Source: an uncultured Selenomonadaceae bacterium (lineage in GTDB: Bacteria; Bacillota; Negativicutes; Selenomonadales; Selenomonadaceae). Taken from it: a stretch of 64,000 nt of DNA. The stretch's first letter is position 1; each line of letters opens with the position of its first letter. The notes beneath the pieces are model-generated. The model ran no database searches. It had not been told where the DNA came from and saw nothing but the letters and a program-made list of their open reading frames with translations. The stretch lies in NCBI GenBank assembly GCA_905234195.1, contig CAJOFR010000004.1, forward strand, positions 62,001 to 126,000, read 5' to 3'. The position numbers were made by a program, and so were the translations under genes. Positions 44,010 through 53,291 of this stretch are shown here, piece after piece.

Positions 44010-45122
44010 TCACAATTTAAAACCAATCACGTTGACGCCGCTTTCGTAGGAATATTCAAAATCCCCTGCGACGTTGCGCAAAATTGTCATGCCGATATTG
44101 TCCTCGAAACTTTCTTCGTCACTTTCCGCAAGCGGATTATGCGGCTTGCCCTTGCACAAAATTTTAAACTCCGACTTGCCGATCGCCTCCGCGTAAGTTA
44201 TATCAATTATAATCGAAATATTTTTCTCGTCCTCGTCGTAGCAGCCGTTAATCATCTCGTAAATAGTTTCTTCGCAACAAAGCTGGAGGCGATAAGTATA
44301 TTTCGACTTGAGTCCGTATTTTTCCGCGAAGAGCTGAATTTTATTTTGCATCTCCATTAAGTCGAAACGCCGCTCAAAAATTTCGTAGTGGAAAAATTTT
44401 TGCCGCTGAATGAACGCGATAGTTTTTTCGCGCTTGGGATTGTCGAAAATTTCTTCGGGCGTGCCCTGCTCATAAATCACGCCGTCCGCGAAAAATAAAA
44501 TCTTGCTTGCCACTTCCTTTGCGAAATTCATTTCGTGAGTGACAATTATCATCGTCAAATTTCTTTTTGCGAGCATGCGCATGACCGCGAGAACTTCACC
44601 GACCATAGTGGGATCGAGCGCGCTCGTCGGCTCGTCGAACAGCAAAACTTTTGGATTCATCATCAAGCTGCGACAAATCGCGATACGTTGTTGTTGCCCG
44701 CCGGACAAAACTGCGGGGTAGGCGTCCGCCTTCGCGGCAAGACCGACTGTTGAAAGCAACTCCATTGCTTTTTTTTCGGCTTCGTCCTGCGGCATTTTCA
44801 AAAGTTTTGTCGGCGCGATACAAAGATTTTCCATAACGGTCATGTGAGAAAAAAGATTGAACCGCTGATAAACCATGCCCATGCTCTGACGAATTTTATC
44901 AATGTTGACATTCGGCGCGGTGATTTCCTGCCCGTCGACAAAAATATTTCCGGCGTCGGGCACCTCCAAAAGTTCGATACAGCGCAGAAAAACACTCTTG
45001 CCGCAACCCGAACCGCCGATAATGACAATTCTTTCGCCCTCTTCGACGGAAAAATCGATGCCCTTCAAAACTTGCAGGTCGCCAAAAGATTTACGGAGCC
45101 CGCGAATTTCAATAATGCTCAT
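44010..45122 (-). CDS. Polar amino-acid ABC ATPase with C-terminal RsbW-like domain (copy B)
   Basis: 370 residues, paralogue of copy A with the same plan. Walker [12 protein letters not shown] (about 34-44; S-V instead of S-T), [17 protein letters not shown], Walker [17 protein letters not shown]. The C-terminal extension (about 245-370, [75 protein letters not shown]) matches the extension of copy A. The central ATPase DNA of the two copies (about 41890-42050 and 44530-44690) is almost identical, pointing to recent duplication or conversion. It overlaps the permease gene by 4 nt. Confidence 0.86.
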   Translation of the reverse strand: MSIIEIRGLRKSFGDLQVLKGIDFSVEEGERIVIIGGSGCGKSVFLRCIELLEVPDAGNIFVDGQEITAPNVNIDKIRQSMGMVYQRFNLFSHMTVMENLCIAPTKLLKMPQDEAEKKAMELLSTVGLAAKADAYPAVLSGGQQQRIAICRSLMMNPKVLLFDEPTSALDPTMVGEVLAVMRMLAKRNLTMIIVTHEMNFAKEVASKILFFADGVIYEQGTPEEIFDNPKREKTIAFIQRQKFFHYEIFERRFDLMEMQNKIQLFAEKYGLKSKYTYRLQLCCEETIYEMINGCYDEDEKNISIIIDITYAEAIGKSEFKILCKGKPHNPLAESDEESFEDNIGMTILRNVAGDFEYSYESGVNVIGFKL

Positions 45123-45799
45123 GCTGCCGCCTCCTCTGACTTTTGTTTTTTCGCGTCAGTCAAATGGAAAATCCCCTGCACGACGTACGACAGCGCGAGA
45201 TAAATTATCATGCCGCCGATAATTGTGATCATCGGTTGCATTGTCCGCGAGGCGGTGTTGTTAATGACGCGCGTCAAGTCCGTTATTGTGACGTAGCCGA
45301 CGACGCTTGTCCACTGAATCAAATTTATTATCGTCGATTGATAAACGGGCTTTGCGATTCTTGTGAGTTGCGGGAGTGTCACGAGGCGGAAGGCTTGAAT
45401 TTTCGAAAAGCCCAAAGTTCGCGCCGCCTCGATTTGTCCTTTGTCGGTTGCCATGAGTGCCGAGCGTAAAAGTTCCGCGACGTGCGCCGCAGTGTGCATC
45501 GAAAAAGTTATCACCGCGACCATGACGGGGCTCATTCCGCTGCGCGCGAAGACTCCGTAAAATAAAAGCATAAGCAACATTAAGACAGGCGAACCGCGAA
45601 TTATTGCGATATAGGCTTTCGCGAAAATTTCCAGCGGCTTAATTTTGCTCAGCCGGAAAAAACATATTGCCGCGCCCAAAAGCGTGCCTAAAATTATCGA
45701 CAGCAGAGAAATTTCTATCGTGACGCCCAGACCTTTTAAAATTGTCAGCCACGCGCCGTCTTTGATAAAAATTTTATTAATCAGCTCAAAGAGTTCCAT
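45119..45799 (-). CDS. Polar amino-acid ABC transporter permease
   Basis: 226 residues, HisM/GlnP type with about five helices ([29 protein letters not shown] at the start). The EAA loop that contacts the ATPase is [21 protein letters not shown]. Unlike the downstream fused permease, it has no attached binding domain and would use one or more of the four lipoproteins upstream. ATG 45799. Translationally coupled to ATPase copy B. Confidence 0.92.
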   Translation of the reverse strand: MELFELINKIFIKDGAWLTILKGLGVTIEISLLSIILGTLLGAAICFFRLSKIKPLEIFAKAYIAIIRGSPVLMLLMLLFYGVFARSGMSPVMVAVITFSMHTAAHVAELLRSALMATDKGQIEAARTLGFSKIQAFRLVTLPQLTRIAKPVYQSTIINLIQWTSVVGYVTITDLTRVINNTASRTMQPMITIIGGMIIYLALSYVVQGIFHLTDAKKQKSEEAAA

Positions 45800-45872
45800 T
45801 TCAGATGCTCCTAAAATTTTTTAAATAAAATAATTCTGCCCTTCAAAAAATTTTCCTGCCGAAAATCTTTCA

Positions 45873-45901
45873 GAAAAAAAAGCCCGCCGATTAGACGGGC
45901 T
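45873..45901 (-). terminator. Intra-operon Rho-independent terminator
   Basis: On the minus strand AGCCCGTC...GGCGGGCT is followed by eight T (45873-45880). It lies between the last binding-protein gene and the permease, so it would lower expression of the membrane parts relative to the binding proteins. Confidence 0.75.
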
Positions 45902-45922
45902 AAGGCTTGAATTATTTTTGTC

Positions 45923-46783
45923 TTAAGATTTTTTCAAACCGATGTGAACAATTTTTCCTCTGTAGTAAGGCGAAGTCAAGGCGATGCCCGCAGGTTTATC
46001 GGCGTCGGAAGGAATAATTTCGCTGACCGGCACGATTGCCCAGAAGGAAATATCGACTTGACCGGAAGTCAATGCAGCCGCACGAGCCGCGCTGTCGACT
46101 TGAACGAGTTCGATATTTTTGTTGATTCTCTTGCTGAGTTCGGAGAGGACAGCGGTATTAAATCCTGCCGCCTTACCGTCCGCGCTGACAAAATCGAGCG
46201 GCGGCAAGTCACCGGTGACAGCAACTTTGATTGTTTCCGCGCCGTCGATATGTTGCATTTCGACAACGGGCGGGTTTTCACTCTTGTTGGCGTCGGTGAT
46301 ATACTGTTTAATCAGCTGGTCAAGTGTGCCGTCGTTGCGCATTTCGACAATGGCGTTATCGGCGGCCTCTTTCAGTTCGGTATCCTCTTCACGGAGCGCG
46401 AGGCAGAAGGCGTCGATAAATTCGAGCGTGTGTTCGCTCAAAATTTCGATTTGGGGATTTCTTGCCGCGAGATAATCCGCGACACAACGATACGTACTGA
46501 TTTCATCAATCTGCCTGGACTCAAGAGCCATCTGCATGGAGTTCATGTTATCGAAGAAAACTGTTTTGTGAGAGGGCATAGCCAAAGAAAAAGTTTCCGA
46601 AAGTTTTATGAAGAACCCGTTAAAATCCTCTTCGCTTGCGTTAAGGTGTTTAATCATACCGATTCTAATTCCGGTGTTGTTACCGGCGGGAGAATTATTT
46701 TCTTCGCCGCCGCCGCAGCCCGTAAAAATTACGGCAGTCATGATACAAGCAAGGAACAGGACGCCAAGTTTTCTAAAAGACAT
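45923..46783 (-). CDS. Lipoprotein amino-acid-type binding protein, permuted fold (copy 1)
   Basis: 286 residues. Lipobox VIFTGC (C near 23). The order of parts is reversed relative to SBP_bac_3: lobe II with the closing helix (FCLALREEDTELKEAADNAIVEMRNDGTLDQLIKQYI, about 125-165) comes first, and the strand that normally begins the domain (ETIKVAVTGDLPPLDFVSADGKAAGFNTAVLSELSKRI, about 180-215) second, ending ALTSPYYRGKIVHIGLKK. The shared IGMIKHLNASEEDF begins the mature domain. Last of four tandem copies and directly before the terminator at 45873. Confidence 0.85.
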   Translation of the reverse strand: MSFRKLGVLFLACIMTAVIFTGCGGGEENNSPAGNNTGIRIGMIKHLNASEEDFNGFFIKLSETFSLAMPSHKTVFFDNMNSMQMALESRQIDEISTYRCVADYLAARNPQIEILSEHTLEFIDAFCLALREEDTELKEAADNAIVEMRNDGTLDQLIKQYITDANKSENPPVVEMQHIDGAETIKVAVTGDLPPLDFVSADGKAAGFNTAVLSELSKRINKNIELVQVDSAARAAALTSGQVDISFWAIVPVSEIIPSDADKPAGIALTSPYYRGKIVHIGLKKS

Positions 46784-46804
46784 TAAAGAGTTTACTCCCT
46801 TCGT

Positions 46805-47629
46805 TTATTTTTTCAGCCCGACTTCCACGACGTCATCTTTGAAATAAGGTTTCGTGAGGACGACGCCTTCGGGGGTATCAATAGTTTGCGGTCTGGTGTT
46901 GTCAGCCGGCTGGATTGCCCAGAAAATCACGTCAGCTTTATCAGAAGTCAACGCGGAAGCACGGGCAGCACTTTCGACTTGAATAATCTCTACATTTTTG
47001 TTGAGTCTCTTTGCCATTTCGGCGAGCATTGCCGTATTAAAGCCGGCGATTTGTCCGTCTGCAAGCACGAGGTCCATAGGAGGAAGGTCGCCCGTCACGG
47101 CAATTTTGAGAGTGTCCGCGCCGTCAATGTGCTGAATTTCGACAGCCGGCGGGTCTTGGTCTTTCTTAAGGTCAGTGATATATTCTTTTGTCAATTTTTC
47201 AAGTGTGCCGTCTTGAGTCATGGCGTCAAGTGCGACGTCCAATTCGCGGTGGAGTTCAATATCACTGCCGCGAACAGCAAAGCAGAAATAATCCGAGAAC
47301 TTAGAGGTGCTGTCCGGAACAATTTCAAACTTGTCGTTTCTTGCCACGAGATAGTCCGCGACGTTTTTGTAAGTTGAAATTGCGTCAATCTGCCCTGCGT
47401 CGAGAGCCATTTGCATTGCGTTCATGCTGTCATAGAAAGTAGCTTTGTGGTTGTCGCCCAAAGACTTGCCGAAGTCTTCTTCGCTTTCGTTAAGGTGTTT
47501 AATCGCGCCGACTTTCTTTTCGTTATCGGCGGGAGCCGGTGTTTTTTGTTCGCCGCCGCCGCAACCGGCAAGCAACGCCGTCATGACAATGCACAAAAGC
47601 ACTGCCAATAAATTTTTCTTACTAAACAC
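46805..47629 (-). CDS. Lipoprotein amino-acid-type binding protein, permuted fold (copy 2)
   Basis: About 274 residues. Lipobox ALLAGC, then VGAIKHLNESEEDFGKSLGDN. Lobe II: YFCFAVRGSDIELHRELDVALDAMTQDGTLEKLTKEYI; lobe I: DTLKIAVTGDLPPMDLVLADGQIAGFNTAMLAEMAKRL; end VVLTKPYFKDDVVEVGLKK. The GTG at 47629 is preferred (AAGGAG 11 nt upstream); a GTG at 47638 is too close. The segment after the lipobox differs most between copies and may set ligand choice. Confidence 0.84.
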   Translation of the reverse strand: MFSKKNLLAVLLCIVMTALLAGCGGGEQKTPAPADNEKKVGAIKHLNESEEDFGKSLGDNHKATFYDSMNAMQMALDAGQIDAISTYKNVADYLVARNDKFEIVPDSTSKFSDYFCFAVRGSDIELHRELDVALDAMTQDGTLEKLTKEYITDLKKDQDPPAVEIQHIDGADTLKIAVTGDLPPMDLVLADGQIAGFNTAMLAEMAKRLNKNVEIIQVESAARASALTSDKADVIFWAIQPADNTRPQTIDTPEGVVLTKPYFKDDVVEVGLKK

Positions 47630-47656
47630 GAAAATCACTTCTCCTTCAACAAAAAT

Positions 47657-48496
47657 TTATTCTGTTCTTTCAAGGTGAATAATCTCGTCCGAAAAATAAG
47701 GTTCGGACAAAATAGTTCCTGCGGGTGCGTCGAAGTCAGCGGGTCTTTCTTCGTCTTCGGGGAGCACCGCCCAGAAGGAAACGTCAACCAAATCCGCCTT
47801 CAAAGCCGCCGCGCGTGAATCACTTTCAATTTGAACGGTCTCGACATTTTTCTGAAGTCTCTTTCCGACTTCGGCAAGCAACGCCGTATTAAATCCGGCG
47901 GGGGTTCCGTCAGCAAGCACGAGATCCAGCGGCGGCAAGTCACCTGTGACAGCAACCTTGATTGTTTCCGCGCCGTCGAAGTGTTGAATTTCAAAGGCGG
48001 GCGGATCTTTACTCTTGTCCGGTTCGGTAATATATTCCTTCGTGAGTTTTTCAAGCGTGCCGTCCTGTTTCATTTCGCCAAGAGCCTTGTTGAGAGAATC
48101 CTTCAGCTCAACTTTTTCACTGCGAACGGCGAAACAAAAAGAGTCCTTCAAATGAACGGAACTTCTATCCAAAATTTTTATCTGCGCATCTCTTGCAACG
48201 AGATAATCTGCGACGCAACGATAAGTACTCATTTGGTCAATATCGCCGGAAAGCAAAGCCAACTGCATGGAGTTCAAATTCTTGAAGAAAATCGTTTGGT
48301 AGTTTGTGACTTTAATTTTAGCTTTTTCTTCGGCCTTCTGCAAAATCTCACTCATTTTTTGTTCGCTGGCGTTGAGATATTGAATCATGCCGATTTTTGT
48401 GGGGTGGTCACTTTTTTCCTCGCCGCAACCGGTGAAAAATATTCCCGCCAAGATGCAGATTAGAAACAGGCTCGCGATTTTTTTCAGTCTTATCAA
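47657..48496 (-). CDS. Lipoprotein amino-acid-type binding protein, permuted fold (copy 3)
   Basis: About 279 residues. Lipobox IFFTGC, then IGMIQYLNASEQKMSEILQKAEEKAKIKVTNYQTIFFKNLNSMQLALLSGDIDQMSTY. Lobe II helix: KDSLNKALGEMKQDGTLEKLTKEYI; lobe I: ETIKVAVTGDLPPLDLVLADGTPAGFNTALLAEVGKRL. TTG 48496 has AAGGAG 9 nt upstream. Closest to copy 4, with which it shares long DNA identity around 48030-48100 and 48930-48960. Confidence 0.84.
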   Translation of the reverse strand: MIRLKKIASLFLICILAGIFFTGCGEEKSDHPTKIGMIQYLNASEQKMSEILQKAEEKAKIKVTNYQTIFFKNLNSMQLALLSGDIDQMSTYRCVADYLVARDAQIKILDRSSVHLKDSFCFAVRSEKVELKDSLNKALGEMKQDGTLEKLTKEYITEPDKSKDPPAFEIQHFDGAETIKVAVTGDLPPLDLVLADGTPAGFNTALLAEVGKRLQKNVETVQIESDSRAAALKADLVDVSFWAVLPEDEERPADFDAPAGTILSEPYFSDEIIHLERTE

Positions 48497-48518
48497 AAGC
48501 AAAAACTCCTTTCAAAAA

Positions 48519-49379
48519 TTATTTTCCCTTATCAAGGTGAACAACTTCGTCGCTGAAATACGGCTCGGACAAATTAACTCCTTCGGGCGAGTCAATATCT
48601 GAGGGTCTGTCGTCGCCGATGGGGAGAATCGCCCAAAAGATAACGTCGACTTGATGCGAAGTCAAGGCGGCGGCGCGCGCGGCACTGTCAATCGGAATCA
48701 TTTCGATATTTTTCTGGAGTCTCTTTGAAATTTCTGAAAGAATCGCCGTATTAAATCCGGAAGGAGCTCCGTCTTTCGCCGAAATGAAATCGAGCGGCGG
48801 CAAGTCACCTGTGACAGCAACCTTGATTGTTTCCGCGCCGTCGAAGTGCTGAATTTCAACAGCCGGCGGATTTTCCACGTCTTTAATATCGGTGATATAT
48901 TCTCCCGTGAGTTTTTCGAGCGTGCCGTCCTGTTTCATTTCGCCAAGAGCCTTGTTGAGAGAATTCAAAAGCTCGGTGTCGTTCCTACGAACGGCAAAGC
49001 AGAAAAAATCCTGCATTTTAAGCGAGTGGTCCTTAAGCATGCGGTATTTGGGGTCGTGAGCAACAAAATAATTCCCTACGCATTTATAAGTGCTGATTTC
49101 TTGAACGCTGCCCGAATCCAATCCCATTTGCATCATGTTAAGATTATCATAAAAGATTGTTTCGTGGGTGTTCAACTTCACGCCGGATTTTTCCTCAACC
49201 TTTTTCAAAATCTCGTCGACTTTTTGTTCGCTGGCGTTCAGATATTTAATCATACCGATTTTAATAGTCTGTTCCTTTTGCGGCTTGGCAGTATCGCCGC
49301 CGCCTCCACCGCAGCCCGTCAAAAGTGCGCCCGCCAGAAAACAAGAAGCCACAATTCCGGCAATTTTTTTTAACCTCAT
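48519..49379 (-). CDS. Lipoprotein amino-acid-type binding protein, permuted fold (copy 4)
   Basis: 286 residues, first gene of the operon. Lipobox ALLTGC (C23), then a glycine run and IGMIKYLNASEQKVDEILKKVEEKSGVKLNTHETIFYDNLNMMQMGLDSGSVQEISTY. Lobe II helix: LNSLNKALGEMKQDGTLEKLTGEYI; lobe I: ETIKVAVTGDLPPLDFISAKDGAPSGFNTAILSEISKRL. ATG 49379 has AAGGAG 8 nt upstream; a TTG at 49403 is less likely. Confidence 0.85.
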   Translation of the reverse strand: MRLKKIAGIVASCFLAGALLTGCGGGGGDTAKPQKEQTIKIGMIKYLNASEQKVDEILKKVEEKSGVKLNTHETIFYDNLNMMQMGLDSGSVQEISTYKCVGNYFVAHDPKYRMLKDHSLKMQDFFCFAVRRNDTELLNSLNKALGEMKQDGTLEKLTGEYITDIKDVENPPAVEIQHFDGAETIKVAVTGDLPPLDFISAKDGAPSGFNTAILSEISKRLQKNIEMIPIDSAARAAALTSHQVDVIFWAILPIGDDRPSDIDSPEGVNLSEPYFSDEVVHLDKGK

Positions 49380-49479
49380 TTTACAAACTCCTTTCTTGTA
49401 CAAATTTTTTTGGCGAAAAATTTTTTAACCGAACCCCTCGATATTATAACATAACCGTTTCAAATATCAAAAAAATTTT

Positions 49480-49854
49480 TCAATCCGGAAAATAAATTAC
49501 GCAGGACTTTGGTGATTCGTAAATTTTCACGGCGAATAATTTTGCGGAGCCGCTGAAAATTTCTGACGTCGAAAGCCTGTCAAAAATTTCTTTTGCCAAA
49601 TTTTCGGCGGTAGGATTTTTTTCCGCGAACATCTCCAATTCGTTCAAATATTGGTGATCCAGCTCGTCGAGAATTTTATTCAGCTCGGACTTTAAAATTT
49701 TGAAGTCAATCAAAATTCCCAGCTCGTTCAGTTCCGCGCCGCGAACAATCGCCTCAACAATCCAATTATGTCCGTGCAGACGAACACACTTGCCCGGATA
49801 ATTTTCGATGCGGTGCGCCGCCTCAAATTCAGATTTAACAATCAGCTCGTACAA
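49480..49854 (-). CDS. queD: 6-carboxytetrahydropterin synthase
   Basis: 124-residue enzyme of the PTPS family in queuosine (preQ0) synthesis. Zinc ligands H14, H27 and H29 (EAAHRIENYPGKCVRLHGHNW) and the catalytic cysteine C23 are present, as is the LDHQYLNEL motif and PTAENLA. TTG start overlapping the GDSL gene stop region. No queC or queE is seen nearby. Confidence 0.92.
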   Translation of the reverse strand: MYELIVKSEFEAAHRIENYPGKCVRLHGHNWIVEAIVRGAELNELGILIDFKILKSELNKILDELDHQYLNELEMFAEKNPTAENLAKEIFDRLSTSEIFSGSAKLFAVKIYESPKSCVIYFPD

Positions 49855-49860
49855 AAAATT

Positions 49861-50826
49861 TTACCTCCCGTCGGTCAGCGCGGGGAATTTTTCCCGCAGA
49901 AACTTTCCAATCGCTTCGCCCATCAATTTTTTTCCGCGCAGGTCGGGGTGCAGTCCGTCCGGCGTGAAATCTGCGCGCAGTTCGCCTTCAGAATCGCAAA
50001 GCCCCTGTGTCACGTCAACGCCGCCATTTTCCAAAACCCATGCGTTAATTTTTTGACGTTCGCCGCGCCAATCTCCGTCAGTGATAAAAATTCCGAGCCC
50101 GCGCATAATTTTTTCGTTCATTGGCGTCAAAGTTCCGAAGACCGGAATAATTTCATGAGCCAAACATTTTTCGCGCAGGGTCTCCAGATTTTTTATGACC
50201 GCGCCTGAATTAATCCCCCCGCGAATATCATTGACGCCGCCCATAATGAAAAGCACCTTCGGCTTGAAAGGCAGCACGTCATTTTCAAAACGCTCGACCA
50301 TCATTTGAGTTGTGTCGCCGCTGCGCCCGATATTTTTAATGGGCACGTCGCAAAAAGTTTCCCACTGACAAGCAAGCTGCCCCGCCGGAATAAAATTCGC
50401 GCCGCCGTGCGTGATACTGTCGCCCAGCGCGGCAAAAGTCACGGGCGTCGTCACGGAGAAAAATTTTTTCTTCGACCAATCACTAAGCGGACGTTTCTTT
50501 TTGTCGACGACACGGACGCGCCAAAAATAATTCCCCTCCTGCGTCAGGGCCTGCCAATCAGTCACGCGGTTGAGAGCCTCGCTGTTCGTCAAGTCACTTA
50601 CGATTTTTTCTTGCAGTCCTTCCACACGGACGACCTGCACTTGATAAAATTCTGTTTTGGCAACCGGTTCCCAAGAGTACGTCGGATAGACTTGCGGGTA
50701 ATCCATTTTTTCAAATTCGGTTGAAGGATTCGGCGGGGTGAATTTAAATTTTGCGTCGGCTGTCGAAAAATCTGCAAGGCAAAACAGCGTACAGGCGATT
50801 AAAATTTTTGAAACAGTTGACTTCAA
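49861..50826 (-). CDS. Exported GDSL/SGNH hydrolase
   Basis: About 321 residues. A signal peptide (ILIACTLFCLADFSTADA) is followed by a fibronectin-III-like domain (YPTYSWEPVAKTEFYQVQVVR...YFWRVRVVD, about 40-120), then an SGNH esterase fold: block I AALGDSITHGG, block III MGGVNDIRGG, and block V DGLHPDLRGKKLMG with the catalytic Asp-x-x-His. Likely an exported deacylase of polysaccharide. TTG 50826 is preferred, 7 nt after AGAGG. Confidence 0.85.
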   Translation of the reverse strand: MKSTVSKILIACTLFCLADFSTADAKFKFTPPNPSTEFEKMDYPQVYPTYSWEPVAKTEFYQVQVVRVEGLQEKIVSDLTNSEALNRVTDWQALTQEGNYFWRVRVVDKKKRPLSDWSKKKFFSVTTPVTFAALGDSITHGGANFIPAGQLACQWETFCDVPIKNIGRSGDTTQMMVERFENDVLPFKPKVLFIMGGVNDIRGGINSGAVIKNLETLREKCLAHEIIPVFGTLTPMNEKIMRGLGIFITDGDWRGERQKINAWVLENGGVDVTQGLCDSEGELRADFTPDGLHPDLRGKKLMGEAIGKFLREKFPALTDGR

Positions 50827-50882
50827 GCACACACCTCTTTCTAGGGATTAGAGATTAGTGGTTAGTGTAAAAGAAGGGAGGA

Positions 50883-50980
50883 GCCGCCCAAGGATGGGCG
50901 GCTGCCCGCATTTGGTCGCGTGATGCGACCTCTGCGGGCAGTTTTCTTTTGCTTCTTTTCTTTTGCACCAAAAGAAAAGA
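50883..50980 (+). repeat. Structured intergenic repeat, copy 2
   Basis: Same three-hairpin plan as copy 1: GCCGCCCA/TGGGCGGC (50883-50902); GCCCGC/GCGGGC with inner GGTCGC/GCGACC (50904-50939); TCTTTTCTTTTG/CAAAAGAAAAGA-like (50954-50980). It lies in the 200-bp gap between ilvE and the GDSL gene. Confidence 0.75.
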
Positions 50981-51044
50981 TGTCAGATTTAAAGAGAGAA
51001 AAAATTTTAGAAGAAAAAAACTTTTCTACCCTAACCACTATCCA

Positions 51045-52118
51045 CTAAAAAACGGCAGGTTCAATGTAGCCGAACTTGTCTTCGACTTCGCCCATGTGAA
51101 TGCCTTCGATATAATCATACATTTTTTGAGTAAATTCACCAATCTTGCCGACGTTAATGACATACTCCTTGCCCTTGTATTCGAGAACACCGACAGGCGA
51201 AATAACTGCCGCCGTCCCTGAACCGAAAACCTCTTCAAGCGTGCCGTCTTCGTAAGCCTGAATAACTTCGTCGATAGAAATTTTGCGCTCAACGGCGGGA
51301 ATGCCCCAATCTTTAGAAATTTCCATAACAGTGCGGTGAGTTATCCCGTCAAGGATAGAAGTTTGGAGCTTAGGCGAAGGCGTGACAACTTCCCCGTTAA
51401 TTTTGAAGAGAATATTCATCGAGCCGACCTCTTCGATATATTTTCTTTCGACGCCGTCCAGCCAAAGAACTTGATCATAACCTTTTTCGTGCGCAACAAG
51501 ACCCGCGTGAAGACTTGCCGCATAATTCGCGGGAGTCTTCGCGGCACCGAGCCCGCCACGAACTGCGCGAACATATTTATCTTCAACCATAATCTTTACC
51601 GGCGCAAAACCGTGCGCGTAATAAGCGGCAACCGGCGACAAAATTATCATGAACTTATAATTTTTGCTGACGTTCACGCCAAGATAATTATCGTTCGCGA
51701 AAATGAACGGGCGAATGTACAAACTCTGCCCCTTGCCCGTCGGAATCCAATCGCGCTCAATGTAAACGAGTCTCTTCAAGCCGGCAAGTGCAACGTCGAA
51801 AGGAACTTCGGGGATGTCCATGATTTTTGCGGAAACATTCAGCCGGCGCATGTGGGTACTCGCGCGGAAAATAACGGGCTTGTCTCCGTGCTTGTACGCC
51901 TTGAGCCCGTCGAAAATCGCCTGCCCGTAATGCAAAGTTGTATTCGCCGGGCTGACGGAAACATTTTCGTAGGGAACAATGCGCGCGTCGTGCCAGCCTT
52001 CCTGCGGATTGTAGTCCATGACGAACATGTAATCAGTGAAATGCGTACCGAATCCGATTTTTGAAACGTCGGGTTTCGGCTTGAGGTTTTTCGTCTCGAC
52101 AAATTTAATTTCAGCCAT
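51045..52118 (-). CDS. ilvE: Branched-chain amino-acid aminotransferase
   Basis: 357-residue class IV PLP aminotransferase of the BCAT II type. Conserved parts: LHYGQAIFDGLKAYKH, FRASTHMRRLNVSA, ANYAASLHAGLVAHEKGYDQVLWLDG (with the PLP lysine region AKTPANYAA just before), and FGSGTAAVISPVG. Last step of Leu/Ile/Val synthesis or first of breakdown, matching the liv transporter and threonine ammonia-lyase. ATG 52118; an ATG at 52130 is too close to the ribosome site. Confidence 0.94.
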   Translation of the reverse strand: MAEIKFVETKNLKPKPDVSKIGFGTHFTDYMFVMDYNPQEGWHDARIVPYENVSVSPANTTLHYGQAIFDGLKAYKHGDKPVIFRASTHMRRLNVSAKIMDIPEVPFDVALAGLKRLVYIERDWIPTGKGQSLYIRPFIFANDNYLGVNVSKNYKFMIILSPVAAYYAHGFAPVKIMVEDKYVRAVRGGLGAAKTPANYAASLHAGLVAHEKGYDQVLWLDGVERKYIEEVGSMNILFKINGEVVTPSPKLQTSILDGITHRTVMEISKDWGIPAVERKISIDEVIQAYEDGTLEEVFGSGTAAVISPVGVLEYKGKEYVINVGKIGEFTQKMYDYIEGIHMGEVEDKFGYIEPAVF

Positions 52119-52199
52119 CTTGAAAATCATCTCCCAAATTCAAACAAAGAAATTATCATACGCGAAATATTTTATAATTTTATCGCCAACTGTCAAGCG

Positions 52200-53285
52200 T
52201 CAAATTTTTTTTACATTATCGCCGTAGATAGTTTTAAAATCGTCGTGCATAGAAATTGTGTTCCAGCCGTGCTTTTTCGCCAACGCCTTCTCATTTTCCG
52301 CCTTAGGAAGGTTGCCGAGTTCGCGTTCGATGTCGTCGCACAAAACAATAAACGCCGCGCTCTTGTATTTATTTCCGATTGTCGTGTAGTTCAACATATC
52401 GTAGTCTCCTTTGGAATTTCCGAACGCCAAAACAGGTTGCTTGCCAATTTCGCGCTTAATGGAAAAAATTTTTTTAATGTGCGTGTGGTTACTGTGGCTA
52501 CCCTCCTCCTGACTGATGCCCATCAAAATCCTGTCGCCTTCCGCGAAATATTTTTCGCCGCCGCTGTTATCCCACTTGTAGGGAATATCGTAACCGATTA
52601 TGTGATTTTTCTTCACGGGCAATACGTCTTCAGTCAGTATCCGCGTCATATTTCGTTCAGTGCCGGTGATAATGTAAATCGTAAAATCATTCGCGTCGAG
52701 GTAGGAAATAATTTCGACCATAGGCAAATAAAAACCTTCGCCGTATTTTAAATTGCTGAGACCCACGACGTTTTGCGTCGTCATGAATTTTTTGACACGC
52801 GAATAATATTCTTCGTCCGTCATGTCTTCAAAAATTGTCCAGCTACAGCGACCAATACCGGCAGCAACCTCCGGCGTAATACCTTTCGACAAAAGACTTT
52901 CCCGCCAAACTTTTGCCTCCTCGCGAAGTTCGTCGCTGACTTTCTCGGGCGGATCTTCTAAAATCGTGTAAAGAACAAACATGTAGACAGAATAAGTCGG
53001 CGCGGTTTCGCAATAAAAAGTCCCGTCCATGTCGAAAACCGCTATCCTGTCTTCGACGGGAATAAAATTTTTGCTACGCTTGTCCGTCACGTCCTTGACA
53101 TAACTTTTCAGCGTGGACAACGGCGCAGAATTTTTCTCCCAATACTTAAAATTACTGCCGCCCTTTTGAATTTGTATCGTGGCAATTTCTTCACGGCTTG
53201 CCGCACTGACTTCCGCGTCCGCAAAATAAATTCCGAAAGCAGTTATCCCCGCAAGTATGCTTGCCAAAAATTTTTTCGTCTTCAT
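52200..53285 (-). CDS. Exported HAD-family phosphatase (copy 1)
   Basis: 361 residues. Signal peptide (KKFLASILAGITAFGIYFADAEVSA) then a HAD hydrolase: motif I AVFDMDGTFYCET (about 82-94), motif II IYIITGTE, motif IV LAFGNSKGDYDML. A large helical cap lies between motifs I and II. It shares an N-terminal SREEIATIQ...FKYWEKNSAPL and C-terminal NTISMHDDFKTIYGDNVKK with two neighbours. Exported acid phosphatase is likely; the substrate is unknown. First downstream of the trio, 6 nt after copy 2. Confidence 0.82.
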   Translation of the reverse strand: MKTKKFLASILAGITAFGIYFADAEVSAASREEIATIQIQKGGSNFKYWEKNSAPLSTLKSYVKDVTDKRSKNFIPVEDRIAVFDMDGTFYCETAPTYSVYMFVLYTILEDPPEKVSDELREEAKVWRESLLSKGITPEVAAGIGRCSWTIFEDMTDEEYYSRVKKFMTTQNVVGLSNLKYGEGFYLPMVEIISYLDANDFTIYIITGTERNMTRILTEDVLPVKKNHIIGYDIPYKWDNSGGEKYFAEGDRILMGISQEEGSHSNHTHIKKIFSIKREIGKQPVLAFGNSKGDYDMLNYTTIGNKYKSAAFIVLCDDIERELGNLPKAENEKALAKKHGWNTISMHDDFKTIYGDNVKKI

Positions 53286-53291
53286 GAAATT

